Assembly: GCF_042654245.1 (NCBI RefSeq)
Contig: NZ_JBHSGI010000004.1
Span: 62,001 to 126,000, forward strand
Length of the DNA: 64,000 bases
DNA from: Seohaeicola_A nanhaiensis
Lineage (GTDB): Bacteria > Pseudomonadota > Alphaproteobacteria > Rhodobacterales > Rhodobacteraceae
Reading direction: 5' to 3'
Every line of letters begins with the position of its first letter. The first letter of the stretch is position 1. Made by a program: the position numbers and the translations under genes. Shown here in pieces: positions 51,195-60,145 of the stretch. A model generated the notes under the pieces. That model was not told where the DNA came from. It saw only the letters and a list, made by a program, of their open reading frames with translations, and searched no databases.

Positions 51195-52673
51195 TCAGTC
51201 CTTCTCGCAGGTGTCGGCGATCAGCCGGTTCAGCGCGGCGACGCCCCAGCCCGTGGCGCCCTTGGGGGCATAATCGGTGTCGGACTTGACCGAGGCCATG
51301 CCCGCGATGTCGAGGTGAATCCAGGGCATCCCCTCCTGCACGAACTTCTGCAGGAAGGTCGCCGCCGTCGCGCTGCCCGCCGGGCGGCCGCCGCTGTTCT
51401 TGATGTCGGCGATGCGCGACTTGATCTGATCGTTGTAGGCGCCGCCGGTCGGCATCCGCCAGGCGCCTTCGCCTTCGGCCTTCGCCGCCTTGAGGAAGCT
51501 GTCGCAGAAGGCGTCGTCATTCGAGAAGACGCCGGCGTATTCATGCCCGAGACCGATGATGATCGCGCCGGTCAGGGTGGCGAGGTCGATCAGGCCGGAT
51601 GGCTTGAACCGCTCCTGCGCGTACCACATGACATCGCACAGGACGAGGCGGCCCTCGGCGTCGGTATTGACCACCTCGACGGTATCGCCCTTCATCGAGC
51701 GGATGACGTCGCCGGGCCGGGTGGCATTGCCCGAGGGCATGTTCTCAACCAGGCCGACAAGGCCGACGACATTGGCGCGGGCCTTGCGCAGTGCCAGCGT
51801 GCGCATCACCCCGGCGACGACGCCCGCGCCGCCCATGTCCATCGTCATGTCCTCCATGCCGGCGGCGGGCTTGAGCGAGATGCCGCCGGTGTCGAAGACC
51901 ACGCCCTTCCCGACCAGCGCCAGCGGTGCCGCGCCTTTTTCGCCGCCGTTCCACTGCATCACCACGACATGCGAGGGGCTGTCCGATCCCTGACCGACAC
52001 TGAGAAGCGTGCGCATCCCGAGCTTGTCCAGCGCGGCTTCATCCAGCACCTCGATCTCGAGCCCGATGTCCTTCATCCCGGCCAGTCGATTGGCGAATTC
52101 CGTCGTGGTCAGCACATTGGCCGGCTCGTTGGTCAGGTCGCGGGTGAAGAAGGCGCCCTCGGCCACCGCCAGCAGCGGCGCGGCGGCGGCCTCGGCCTCG
52201 GCGGGCGCATTGCAGCGGATCACCGTTTCGGCGGGGGCCTTGCCGACATCATCGCCCGTCTTGTGCGCATCGAAGCGATAGTCGCGCAGGGCGATGCCGA
52301 GGGCGAGGTTCGCCACGGCACGCAGGTTGCCCGCCATCACCGTCAGCGGCTTGCCCGCCTTCAGGCGGCCAAGCGCGGCGCCGGCCTTGCGCGCCTCGAT
52401 CGGCGCGGCATTGCGCGGCAGGATCAGCAGGTCGAGCGTATCGGCCGCAAGGCCGCCCGGCAGCTCCAGCGAGATCACCTGGCCCGTTTTCGCCTTGGCG
52501 AAACGGTCGGTCGCAACCAGACGCGCCAGAGCGCCCCGGGTCAGCCGGTTGACGCGCCGCGCCGCAGTGTCGAGCTTGCCATCCGGCGGCAGAACCAGCG
52601 CGAGGCGCCCTTCGGTCGCGGCGATGGCGTCTGGATCGGTCTGATCGAAACGGATCGGGGTCGTCAGGGTCAT
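51195..52673 (-). CDS. pepA: Leucyl aminopeptidase
   Basis: 492 residues. VGKGVVFDTGGISLKPAAGM and NTDAEGRLVLCDVM carry the two-metal site and catalytic Lys/Arg of M17 peptidases; DIAGMA and PKGATGWGVAAL are the late blocks. It removes N-terminal residues from peptides in the cytoplasm; family members can also bind DNA. ATG 52673 behind AAGGAG. Its stop lies 6 bases from, or overlaps, the start of holC, so the two are cotranscribed. Confidence 0.96.
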   Translation of the reverse strand: MTLTTPIRFDQTDPDAIAATEGRLALVLPPDGKLDTAARRVNRLTRGALARLVATDRFAKAKTGQVISLELPGGLAADTLDLLILPRNAAPIEARKAGAALGRLKAGKPLTVMAGNLRAVANLALGIALRDYRFDAHKTGDDVGKAPAETVIRCNAPAEAEAAAAPLLAVAEGAFFTRDLTNEPANVLTTTEFANRLAGMKDIGLEIEVLDEAALDKLGMRTLLSVGQGSDSPSHVVVMQWNGGEKGAAPLALVGKGVVFDTGGISLKPAAGMEDMTMDMGGAGVVAGVMRTLALRKARANVVGLVGLVENMPSGNATRPGDVIRSMKGDTVEVVNTDAEGRLVLCDVMWYAQERFKPSGLIDLATLTGAIIIGLGHEYAGVFSNDDAFCDSFLKAAKAEGEGAWRMPTGGAYNDQIKSRIADIKNSGGRPAGSATAATFLQKFVQEGMPWIHLDIAGMASVKSDTDYAPKGATGWGVAALNRLIADTCEKD

Positions 52674-52805
52674 GCAATACTCCTTTTGACTTGCCCAAGA
52701 GGTAGCCCGCCCTGTCCGGGTTGACCAGATATCAGTTTTCCCTGCCGTCCGATTGCTTTAGGATCATCTCCAAGAGAGCAACCGAAACAGGCGCCGGGGA
52801 TCAAC

Positions 52806-53939
52806 GTGTCACGCTACGACAGATACGTGCTGTCGCAATTGCTGCTGTTCTTCGGGTTCTTCGCGCTGGTTCTTGTCGCGGTGTTCTGGATCAATCGCGC
52901 GGTGGTGCTGTTCGATCGGCTGATCGGCGACGGTCAGTCGGCGCTGGTCTTTCTCGAATTCACTGCCCTGACCCTGCCCAACCTGATCCGCATGGTGCTG
53001 CCCATGGCGGCCTTTGCCGCCTCGGTCTATGTGACCAACCGGCTGAACACGGAAAGCGAGCTGACCGTGATGCAGGCCATCGGGTCGGGGCCGTTCCGGC
53101 TGGCGCGGCCGGTGCTGGTGTTCGGGCTGGTCGCCGCCGCCATGATGAGCGTTCTGACCCATCTGTTGATGCCCGCCGCGACCAGCCAGCTGGCGCTGCG
53201 CGAACAGGAGGTGTCGCGCAACGTGACCGCGCGGCTGCTGTCCGAGGGCAGTTTCCTGCATCCGGCGCCGGGCGTAACCTTCTTCGTGCGCCAGATCGAC
53301 CGCGACGGCACGCTGAACGACGTGTTCCTGTCGGACCGGCGCAGCAAGGGGCAGAATGCGACCTTCACCGCCGCGCGGGCGTTTCTGGTGCGCGATGGCG
53401 ACGGGGCCAACCTGATCATGGTCGACGGCATGGCGCAGCGCCTCGACGTGGCGACAAACACGCTCTCGACCACGCTTTTCGCCGATTTCTCGTATGACAT
53501 CACCGCCTTGATGAAGACGAATACCCTGAGCACCCGCGACGTGCGCGAGGTCTCGACCGTCGAGCTGTTCACCCAGCGCGACGCCCTGATCCAGACCGAG
53601 AACTTCAAGGCCGGCGAACTCGCCGAAGAGCTTCACCTGCGTTTCGCACGCGCCCTGACCTGCATCTGGGTCGCGCTGATCGGCTTTTCCTCTCTGATGC
53701 TCGGGGGTTTCTCGCGCTTCGGGGTCTGGCGGCAGGTGCTGATCGCCTTCGTGCTGCTGATCGCGCTGGAAGCCCTGCGCGGGGTGGTGGACGGGCCGGT
53801 GCTGGAGACTCCGGGCGCCTGGCCGCTGATCTATCTGCCAACCGCGGTGGGACTGGCGATTTCGGCCGTGTTCCTGCGGTTTGCCGGGCGGCCGTTCCCG
53901 CGACTGGTCCGGCCCCGTGCGGCGGAGAACCCGGCATGA
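52806..53939 (+). CDS. lptF: LPS export permease LptF, GTG start
   Basis: 377 residues. Three N-terminal helices (12-35, 60-85, 100-125), a large periplasmic beta-jellyroll (about 140-265), and three C-terminal helices (about 280-365) match the LptF/LptG layout. SRYDRYVLSQLLLFFGFFALVLVAVFW is a typical opening. It extracts LPS from the inner membrane together with LptG and the LptB ATPase. GTG 52806; the stop overlaps lptG as ATGA. Confidence 0.93.
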   Translation: MSRYDRYVLSQLLLFFGFFALVLVAVFWINRAVVLFDRLIGDGQSALVFLEFTALTLPNLIRMVLPMAAFAASVYVTNRLNTESELTVMQAIGSGPFRLARPVLVFGLVAAAMMSVLTHLLMPAATSQLALREQEVSRNVTARLLSEGSFLHPAPGVTFFVRQIDRDGTLNDVFLSDRRSKGQNATFTAARAFLVRDGDGANLIMVDGMAQRLDVATNTLSTTLFADFSYDITALMKTNTLSTRDVREVSTVELFTQRDALIQTENFKAGELAEELHLRFARALTCIWVALIGFSSLMLGGFSRFGVWRQVLIAFVLLIALEALRGVVDGPVLETPGAWPLIYLPTAVGLAISAVFLRFAGRPFPRLVRPRAAENPA

Positions 53940-55036
53940 TCCTGGACGGCTATTTCGCGCGGCGGTTCCTGCAAAGCTTTCTGATGATCCTCGCGGTCTT
54001 CATGACGCTGATCATGCTGATCGACCTGATCGAGCAACTGCGCCGGTTCGAGGGCGCGGGGCTGGGTCTGGGGCAGCTGGCCACGCTGATGCTGCTGAAT
54101 GCGCCGGGCGCGATCAAGGACATCCTGCCGCTGTTGATGATCCTCAGCACCATCGTGCTGTTCGTCAGCCTCGCCCGCAGCAGCGAACTGGTGGTGACGC
54201 GCGCCATCGGACGCTCGGGCATCCGCGCGCTGGCCGGGCCCTGCCTGGTGGCGCTGGTGATCGGCGTGCTGGCGGTGACGACGCTGAACCCGATCGCCGC
54301 GGCAACGTCGAACCGTTATCAACAGCTCTCCGACAGCTATCGCACTGGTGGCCCGGCGGTCCTGTCCCTGACGGGCGAAGGCCTGTGGATGCGTCAGGGC
54401 GGGATGCAGGGGCAGGCGGTGATCCATGCGACGGGCTACAACGGCGTCGAGCCGGTGACGCTGTTCGACGTGACAATCCTGAGCTATGCGCCCAACGGCG
54501 GCCCGACCCAGCGGATCAGCGCCGAGACCGCACGGCTGGAACCGGGCGAATGGCTGCTGGGCAAGGTCAAGGTCTGGCCCCTGTCCACCGGCGCGAATCC
54601 CGAAGCGGCGTCGCGCGAGCTCGACACCCTGCGGCTGCCCACGACGATGACCCAGGACCGCATCCGCGAGAGCATCGGCCAGCCCAACGGCATCTCGATC
54701 TATGACCTGCCCGGAACCATCCGGGCACTGCGGCAGGCAGGATTCGCCACCCGCAAGCACGAGGTCTGGTACATGGTCGAACTGGCGCGGCCCCTGTTCC
54801 TGCTGTCCATGGTGCTGGTCGGCGCGGCCTTCACCATGCGGCACACCCGCTTTGGCGGGACCGGCATCGCGGTGCTGAGCGCGATCCTGCTTGGTTTCGC
54901 GCTTTATTTCGTCCGAAATTTCGCGCAGATACTGGGAGAGAACGGGCAGATCCCGGTGATCCTGGCGGCCTGGGGGCCGCCGGTCTCGGCGCTCTTCCTG
55001 GCCCTTGGTCTGTTGCTGCATGCGGAGGACGGATGA
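53936..55036 (+). CDS. lptG: LPS export permease LptG
   Basis: 366 residues with the same six-helix plus jellyroll design as LptF. DGYFARRFLQSFLMILAVFMTLIMLID opens it and ELVVTRAIGRSGIRAL is the coupling-helix region that contacts LptB. The terminal block (FGGTGIAVLSAILLGFALYFVRNFA) is family-typical. ATG 53936 overlaps lptF, and its stop overlaps lptD as ATGA. Confidence 0.94.
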   Translation: MILDGYFARRFLQSFLMILAVFMTLIMLIDLIEQLRRFEGAGLGLGQLATLMLLNAPGAIKDILPLLMILSTIVLFVSLARSSELVVTRAIGRSGIRALAGPCLVALVIGVLAVTTLNPIAAATSNRYQQLSDSYRTGGPAVLSLTGEGLWMRQGGMQGQAVIHATGYNGVEPVTLFDVTILSYAPNGGPTQRISAETARLEPGEWLLGKVKVWPLSTGANPEAASRELDTLRLPTTMTQDRIRESIGQPNGISIYDLPGTIRALRQAGFATRKHEVWYMVELARPLFLLSMVLVGAAFTMRHTRFGGTGIAVLSAILLGFALYFVRNFAQILGENGQIPVILAAWGPPVSALFLALGLLLHAEDG

Positions 55037-57165
55037 ACCTGATTGCCCGCCTTCTCGTGATCATGGCGCTGGCCCTGCCCTTTGACGTCGAGGCGCAGGA
55101 GTCTGGCGCAGACGACAAGGGTCCGGCCGTGCTGGTCGCGGACCGGGTCTTCATCACGTCTGACCGCGTGCTCGTGGCCGAGGGCAATGTGGAGGCTTTC
55201 CAGGGCGATATCCGGCTGCGGGCGGACAAGATCACCTTTGACCGGACCGAGGGCAAGCTGACGGTCCAGGGACCGATCCGCATCGACCAGGGCGGTTCGA
55301 TGGTCGTTCTGGCGGACTTCGCCGAACTGGACGAGGGCCTGCAGAACGGGCTTCTGACCGGCGCGCGCATGGTGCTGGACCAGCAGCTGCAACTCGCCTC
55401 GCTTCAGATGGCGCGGGTAAACGGACGCTACACCCAGCTCTACAAGACCGCCGTGACCTCCTGCCATGTCTGCGGCGACGGGCGGCCGCCGCTCTGGCAG
55501 ATCCGCGCGCGCACGATCACCCATGACCAGGAAGAACGGCAGCTTTACTTCGAGGACGCCCAGTTCCTGATCCTCGGCACGCCGGTGATGTATTTTCCGG
55601 GGATGCGCCTGCCCGATCCGACGCTGGAGCGGGCGAGCGGCTTTCTCATTCCCAAGATCCGCTCGACCTCGAACCTCGGGACCGGGGTGAAGGTCCCCTA
55701 CTTCTTCCGGCTGGGCGATCACGCCGACCTGACGCTGGCGCCCTATATCTCTTCGGCGACGCGCACGCTGGAATACCGGTATCGGCAGGCCTTCCGCAAC
55801 GGCCGCATGAGCTTTGAGGGCGCGCACACGCGCGACAACCTGCAACCGGACGACACGCGCGGCTACGTGTTCGGCGCGGCCCAGTTCGATCTGCCGCGCG
55901 GGTTCCGTCTGGACTTTGCCCTGCAGCTGGCCTCGGACAACTCCTATCTGGTCGACTACGGCTTGCCCGATCTCGACCGCCTGCGCAGCGAAATCGCGAT
56001 CAGCCGCTACCGTCAGGACAGCGCCTTCCGCACCCGCCTGCTCGATTTCGAAAGCCTGCGCGACGCCGATGACGAATCGCTGCTGCCGACGGTGGTGGTC
56101 GAAGCCACCTATGAACGGCGCTTCTTCCCCAGGCTCGTCGGCGGAGAACTGCGTGCCGGCCTGATGCTGCACACCCATCAGCGGTCCTCGGATCTCGACG
56201 TGCTCGGCCGCGACGTGCGGCGGGCGACGGCGGATCTGTCCTGGCAGCGGCACTGGCTCATGGACAACGGCCTGCGCACCGACTGGGAAATCGGCATCTC
56301 CGCCGATGCCTTCCGGATCCGGCAGGACAGCACCGCGCCCGCCCAGACAACCCGGATCACGCCGCGCAGCGCGCTGACCTTCAGCTATCCGATGACGATG
56401 ACCACCGGCGGCGGGACGGTGCATTACGTGGAGCCCATCGTGCAACTGGGCTGGACCCACGTCAGCGGCGCGGTGCCGCCGAACGACGAAAGCACCTTTG
56501 TGGAGCTCGACCAGGGCAACCTGCTGTCGCTGTCCCGCTTTCCGGCGCCGGACCGGCGCGAATCCGGCCGCACGCTGGCCTATGGGCTGAACTGGGCGGC
56601 CTATGCCGCCAACGGCTGGCAGGCCAGCGCGACCGTTGGCCGGGTCAAGCGCGCCAACGCAGAGCCGGATTTCACCCGCACCTCGGGCATGTCTGGCACG
56701 ACCTCGGATGTGCTGGTCGCCGGGCAGCTGCGCTATTCCGACAAGCTGTCCCTGACCGCGCGCACCCTGCTCGACAACGCCTTCAGCCTCTCCAAGGCCG
56801 AGGTGCGCGGCGACTGGACCTCGCCCAAGGCGCAACTGGCCGGCTCCTACCTGTGGCTGGGTCCGGACGCCGCCGAGGGCCGCCCGCAGGCGTTGTCCGA
56901 AGTCTGGTTCAACGGCGGTTATCAGGTCGCGACCGGCTGGACCGCCAATGCCAGCCTGCGCTACGACATCTCGGACCAGCGGGCGACGCGCGCGGGTCTG
57001 GGCTTTGTCTATCGCAACGAATGCGTAACGGTCGACCTCGGGCTCAACCGGCGCTATACCTCGTCGACAAGTATTGAGCCGTCCACCGATATCGGCTTTA
57101 CCATCTCGCTCAGCGGGTTCTCGGTGGACGCGGAACCGAACAAGTACAGGCGATCATGCAGTTGA
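55033..57165 (+). CDS. lptD: LPS-assembly outer-membrane protein LptD
   Basis: 710 residues. Signal peptide to about Ala21; periplasmic OstA-type domain 35-130 (VADRVFITSDRVLVAEGNVEAF); then a long beta-barrel. TSCHVCG (Cys144 and Cys147) and the penultimate-type Cys709 (RRSCS) could make the disulfides needed for LptD maturation, although the pattern differs from E. coli. It inserts LPS into the outer leaflet. It starts inside the lptG stop and overlaps surA by 10 bases. Confidence 0.94.
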   Translation: MNLIARLLVIMALALPFDVEAQESGADDKGPAVLVADRVFITSDRVLVAEGNVEAFQGDIRLRADKITFDRTEGKLTVQGPIRIDQGGSMVVLADFAELDEGLQNGLLTGARMVLDQQLQLASLQMARVNGRYTQLYKTAVTSCHVCGDGRPPLWQIRARTITHDQEERQLYFEDAQFLILGTPVMYFPGMRLPDPTLERASGFLIPKIRSTSNLGTGVKVPYFFRLGDHADLTLAPYISSATRTLEYRYRQAFRNGRMSFEGAHTRDNLQPDDTRGYVFGAAQFDLPRGFRLDFALQLASDNSYLVDYGLPDLDRLRSEIAISRYRQDSAFRTRLLDFESLRDADDESLLPTVVVEATYERRFFPRLVGGELRAGLMLHTHQRSSDLDVLGRDVRRATADLSWQRHWLMDNGLRTDWEIGISADAFRIRQDSTAPAQTTRITPRSALTFSYPMTMTTGGGTVHYVEPIVQLGWTHVSGAVPPNDESTFVELDQGNLLSLSRFPAPDRRESGRTLAYGLNWAAYAANGWQASATVGRVKRANAEPDFTRTSGMSGTTSDVLVAGQLRYSDKLSLTARTLLDNAFSLSKAEVRGDWTSPKAQLAGSYLWLGPDAAEGRPQALSEVWFNGGYQVATGWTANASLRYDISDQRATRAGLGFVYRNECVTVDLGLNRRYTSSTSIEPSTDIGFTISLSGFSVDAEPNKYRRSCS

Positions 57166-58382
57166 ACGTTACCCTCTTCACCCGAACCCTGGCGGCGGCT
57201 GCCCTCACGGTGGGCCTGACCGCCACGGCCTTTGCGCAGGGGATGTTCTCTCCCGCGATCAAGGTGAATGACGATGTGATCACTCATTACGAGCTGGAGC
57301 AGCGCATCCAGTTCCTGACCCTTCTGCGCGCGCCCGGCGACCCGGTCGAGCTGGCCCGCAAGGCCCTGATCGACGAACGGCTGAGGATGCAGGCCGTGCG
57401 CGAGACGGACATCGAGGTGACCGACGAACAGATCAAGGCCGGGATCGAGGAATTCGCGCAGCGCACGCAGCTCAGCGCCGACGATTTTATTCGGGCGCTT
57501 GGCCAGGGCGGCGTCCAGCTGGAAACGCTGCGCGACTTCGTGCGCACCGGGCTGGCCTGGCGCGAATTCTCGGGACGGACGTTCCTGGAACAGGCGCGGC
57601 CCAGCCGCATGGATATCGACCGCGCAATGGCGAAGGACACCGAAAGCAATGGCGTCAGCGTGCTTCTGTCCGAAGTGATCATCCCGATCACGCCCGAGAC
57701 GCTGGAAGATGCCGAGGCGCTTGCCCAGGAAATTGCGTCGATCCGTACCTACGAAGGCTTTGCCGCGGCGGCGCGGCAGTATTCCGCCTCGGATACGCGC
57801 GATGTCGGCGGGCGGCTGAACTGGCTGCCGCTGAACAACCTGCCGCCGCCGCTGCGCCCGGTGATCCTGGCGCTGAAGCCGGGTGAAGTGAGCGCGCCGA
57901 TTCCGCTGCCCAACGCCATCGCAGTTTTCCAGATGCGCGGCATTCAGGAAATCGTTGGCCCGGCGCCGCGCTATGCGTCGATCGACTATGCAATGTATTA
58001 CATCGCCGGCGGTCGTTCGCCCGAAGCGCTGGCCGCCGCGCAGGCGCTGAAGGCGCGGGTCGACCGTTGCGACGACCTCTATGGCATCGCCAAGGGCCAG
58101 TCCCACGAGGTGCTGGAGCGCGTGACCCAGGCGCCGGGCGCGATCCCGCGCGACGTGGCACTGGAGCTTGCGCATCTGGATGACGGCGAGGTCTCTACTA
58201 GCCTGACGCGCAACAACGGTCAGACGCTGGTCTTCCTGATGATGTGCGGGCGCACGGCTCTGCCGAATGAAGGCGTGTCGCGCGATGACATCGCGAACCG
58301 GCTGACCCAGGAACGGGTGGCGCAATTCGCCGAGGCCTTCATCGAGAAAAAGCGCAACGAAGCCCGAATCGTCGATCAATGA
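57156..58382 (+). CDS. surA: SurA-like periplasmic peptidyl-prolyl isomerase/chaperone
   Basis: 408 residues with a signal peptide to about Ala28. A SurA N-terminal helical domain (VNDDVITHYELEQRIQFL) is followed by one clear PPIC parvulin domain (about 165-265: SVLLSEVIIPITPETLEDAEAL ... FAAAARQYSASDT), not the two of E. coli SurA. It chaperones outer-membrane proteins such as LptD. ATG 57156 overlaps lptD; the stop overlaps pdxA as ATGA. Confidence 0.9.
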   Translation: MQLNVTLFTRTLAAAALTVGLTATAFAQGMFSPAIKVNDDVITHYELEQRIQFLTLLRAPGDPVELARKALIDERLRMQAVRETDIEVTDEQIKAGIEEFAQRTQLSADDFIRALGQGGVQLETLRDFVRTGLAWREFSGRTFLEQARPSRMDIDRAMAKDTESNGVSVLLSEVIIPITPETLEDAEALAQEIASIRTYEGFAAAARQYSASDTRDVGGRLNWLPLNNLPPPLRPVILALKPGEVSAPIPLPNAIAVFQMRGIQEIVGPAPRYASIDYAMYYIAGGRSPEALAAAQALKARVDRCDDLYGIAKGQSHEVLERVTQAPGAIPRDVALELAHLDDGEVSTSLTRNNGQTLVFLMMCGRTALPNEGVSRDDIANRLTQERVAQFAEAFIEKKRNEARIVDQ

Positions 58383-59341
58383 CCCTGCCCGTCGCGCTAA
58401 GCTGCGGCGAACCGGCCGGCATCGGCCCGGAAATAGCGCTGCGCGCCTGGGACGTGCTAAGCGACAGCTGTCCGTTCTTCTGGATCGGCGATCCGCGGCA
58501 TCTTCCCGCCGGGATACCGTTCCGCGAGATCGACGCGCCGGGCGACGCCGCGGCGGTTAGCGCGACCGCGATGCCGGTCCTGCGCCATCCCTTCGCCGCC
58601 CCGACGGTGCCCGGCCAGCCCGATCCGGCCAATGCGGCGGGCGTGATCTCGGCCATCGAACGCGCAGTGGCACTGGTGGCGGCGGGCGAGGCCTCGGCCG
58701 TCTGCACCGCGCCGATCCACAAGAAGGCGCTGATCGACGGCGCGGGATTTGCCTACCCGGGCCATACCGAGTTTCTCGCCGCCCTGGCCGGCGTCGAGCG
58801 GGTGGTGATGATGCTGGCCGGCGAGCAGCTGCGCACCGTGCCGGCGACGATCCACATCCCGCTTTCCCGGGTGCCCGAGGAACTGACGCCCGCGCTGCTG
58901 CGCGAGACCATCGCCATCACGGAGGCCGGGCTGCGCGCCCGGTTCGGCATCGCCAGCCCGCGCATCGCGGTGGCCGGGCTCAATCCGCACGCGGGCGAAG
59001 GCGGCAAGATGGGCCGAGAGGAACTGGACTGGATCGCGCCCCTGATCGCCGAAATGGCGGCGCAGGGCTTCGGCGTCTTCGGGCCCCTGCCCGCCGACAC
59101 CATGTTCCACCCTGCGGCGCGGGCGCGGTATGACGCGGCGGTCTGCATGTATCACGATCAGGCGCTGATCCCGATCAAGACCCTGGAATTCGACTCGGGC
59201 GTCAATGTCACCCTCGGCCTGCCCTTCGTGCGCACCTCGCCCGACCACGGCACCGCCTTCGACATCGCCGGCAAGGGGTTGGCCAGCCCGGCCAGCCTGA
59301 TCGCCGCACTGCGGATGGCGCGCGACATGGGCGCGCGCTGA
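58379..59341 (+). CDS. pdxA: 4-hydroxythreonine-4-phosphate dehydrogenase
   Basis: 320 residues. SCGEPAGIGPEIALRAW, APIHKKALIDGAGFAYPGHTEFLA and MYHDQALIPIKTLEFDSGVNVTLGLPFVRTSPDHGTAFDIA are the substrate, metal and NAD blocks of PdxA. It oxidises 4-phosphohydroxy-threonine in pyridoxal phosphate synthesis. ATG 58379 overlaps surA. In many bacteria ksgA follows; here it does not. Confidence 0.95.
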   Translation: MTLPVALSCGEPAGIGPEIALRAWDVLSDSCPFFWIGDPRHLPAGIPFREIDAPGDAAAVSATAMPVLRHPFAAPTVPGQPDPANAAGVISAIERAVALVAAGEASAVCTAPIHKKALIDGAGFAYPGHTEFLAALAGVERVVMMLAGEQLRTVPATIHIPLSRVPEELTPALLRETIAITEAGLRARFGIASPRIAVAGLNPHAGEGGKMGREELDWIAPLIAEMAAQGFGVFGPLPADTMFHPAARARYDAAVCMYHDQALIPIKTLEFDSGVNVTLGLPFVRTSPDHGTAFDIAGKGLASPASLIAALRMARDMGAR

Positions 59342-59356
59342 CCGCGGCACCGGTCG

Positions 59357-59375
59357 ATTTCCGCCGGTCGGAAAT
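59357..59375 (+). terminator. Hairpin after pdxA
   Basis: ATTTCCG-CCGGT-CGGAAAT is a 7-bp stem 15 bases after the pdxA stop. It has no T run, so termination is uncertain. Confidence 0.35.
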
Positions 59376-59417
59376 TCGGCCGGCGACGCGCCCGGAGGCA
59401 ACGGGTAATATCCTGCG

Positions 59418-59996
59418 ATGAGGTCTCTTATCCGCTTGTCTTTCTCCGGCCTCGCCGGAGTCCTGGCCCTTCTCAGCCCGGCAGCCGCGCCTGCGCAGGA
59501 CGCTGCGGTCGTTGACTTTGCCCGCATGGTTCTGTCCGACTTGCAAGACCGCTCTTTCGCCGACAACCGCGAATACTGCGGACGCATCGGTGTGGCCGAG
59601 GACGGGACTCTGGTGGCCTCTCGCCCGCGCCGCGGGCGCCGGGATGGCTGCCGCCCGACCCAGTTGCCGCGCGGCACCCGGCCGCTCGCCAGCTATCATA
59701 CCCATGCCGCCTTCGATCCCGCCGCCGACAGCGAGCTGCCCTCACCCCAGGATCTCGACAGCGACATGTCCGAGGGGATCGATGGCTTTGTCGCGACGCC
59801 GGGCGGGCGGTTGTGGTTCAACGACTCGGTGCTGGGCGAGACGCGGCTGATCTGCGGGCCCTACTGCCTGCCGACCGACCCGACCTTCGCCGATGGTGTC
59901 TGGGGCTACCCCGACTCGCGCTACGCGCTCGACGAGCTGGCCGCCCGTCTCATGCCCGGTGCAAATGTGCCGCGCAGACTGGCAGCAAATCGCTGA
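59418..59996 (+). CDS. Exported DUF4329 protein with JAMM-like motif
   Basis: 192 residues with a signal peptide (to about Ala27). The DUF4329 core holds SYHTHAAFDPAADSELPSPQD: HTH at 94-96 and SPQD at 109-112 give an H-x-H-x12-S-x-x-D pattern, close to the JAB/JAMM metalloprotease motif (E-x(n)-H-x-H-x7-10-S-x-x-D), with Glu52 a possible upstream acid. Four or more cysteines (54, 78, 146, 150) fit an oxidising compartment. Function unknown. ATG 59418; ribosome site weak. Confidence 0.75.
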   Translation: MRSLIRLSFSGLAGVLALLSPAAAPAQDAAVVDFARMVLSDLQDRSFADNREYCGRIGVAEDGTLVASRPRRGRRDGCRPTQLPRGTRPLASYHTHAAFDPAADSELPSPQDLDSDMSEGIDGFVATPGGRLWFNDSVLGETRLICGPYCLPTDPTFADGVWGYPDSRYALDELAARLMPGANVPRRLAANR

Positions 59997-60048
59997 ACAT
60001 GTGAAATGATGCACAGCGACCCCATCCGATCATAATTTCCGCCTCGAA

Positions 60049-60064
60049 TTAACCATTTGTTAAC
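60049..60064 (+). promoter_or_regulatory. CtrA-binding box
   Basis: TTAA-CCATTTG-TTAAC is an exact match to the CtrA consensus TTAA-N7-TTAAC. It lies 82 bases before the start of the PAS-domain gene and within the only AT-rich part of the gap. Confidence 0.8.
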
Positions 60065-60145
60065 TATTCGCCCTCTTTCTTCCAGTTAGCATAGGATCCG
60101 CCCAGCTGTTGCGGGTCGCCGCAAAAAACATGCGGGATCAGGGCT

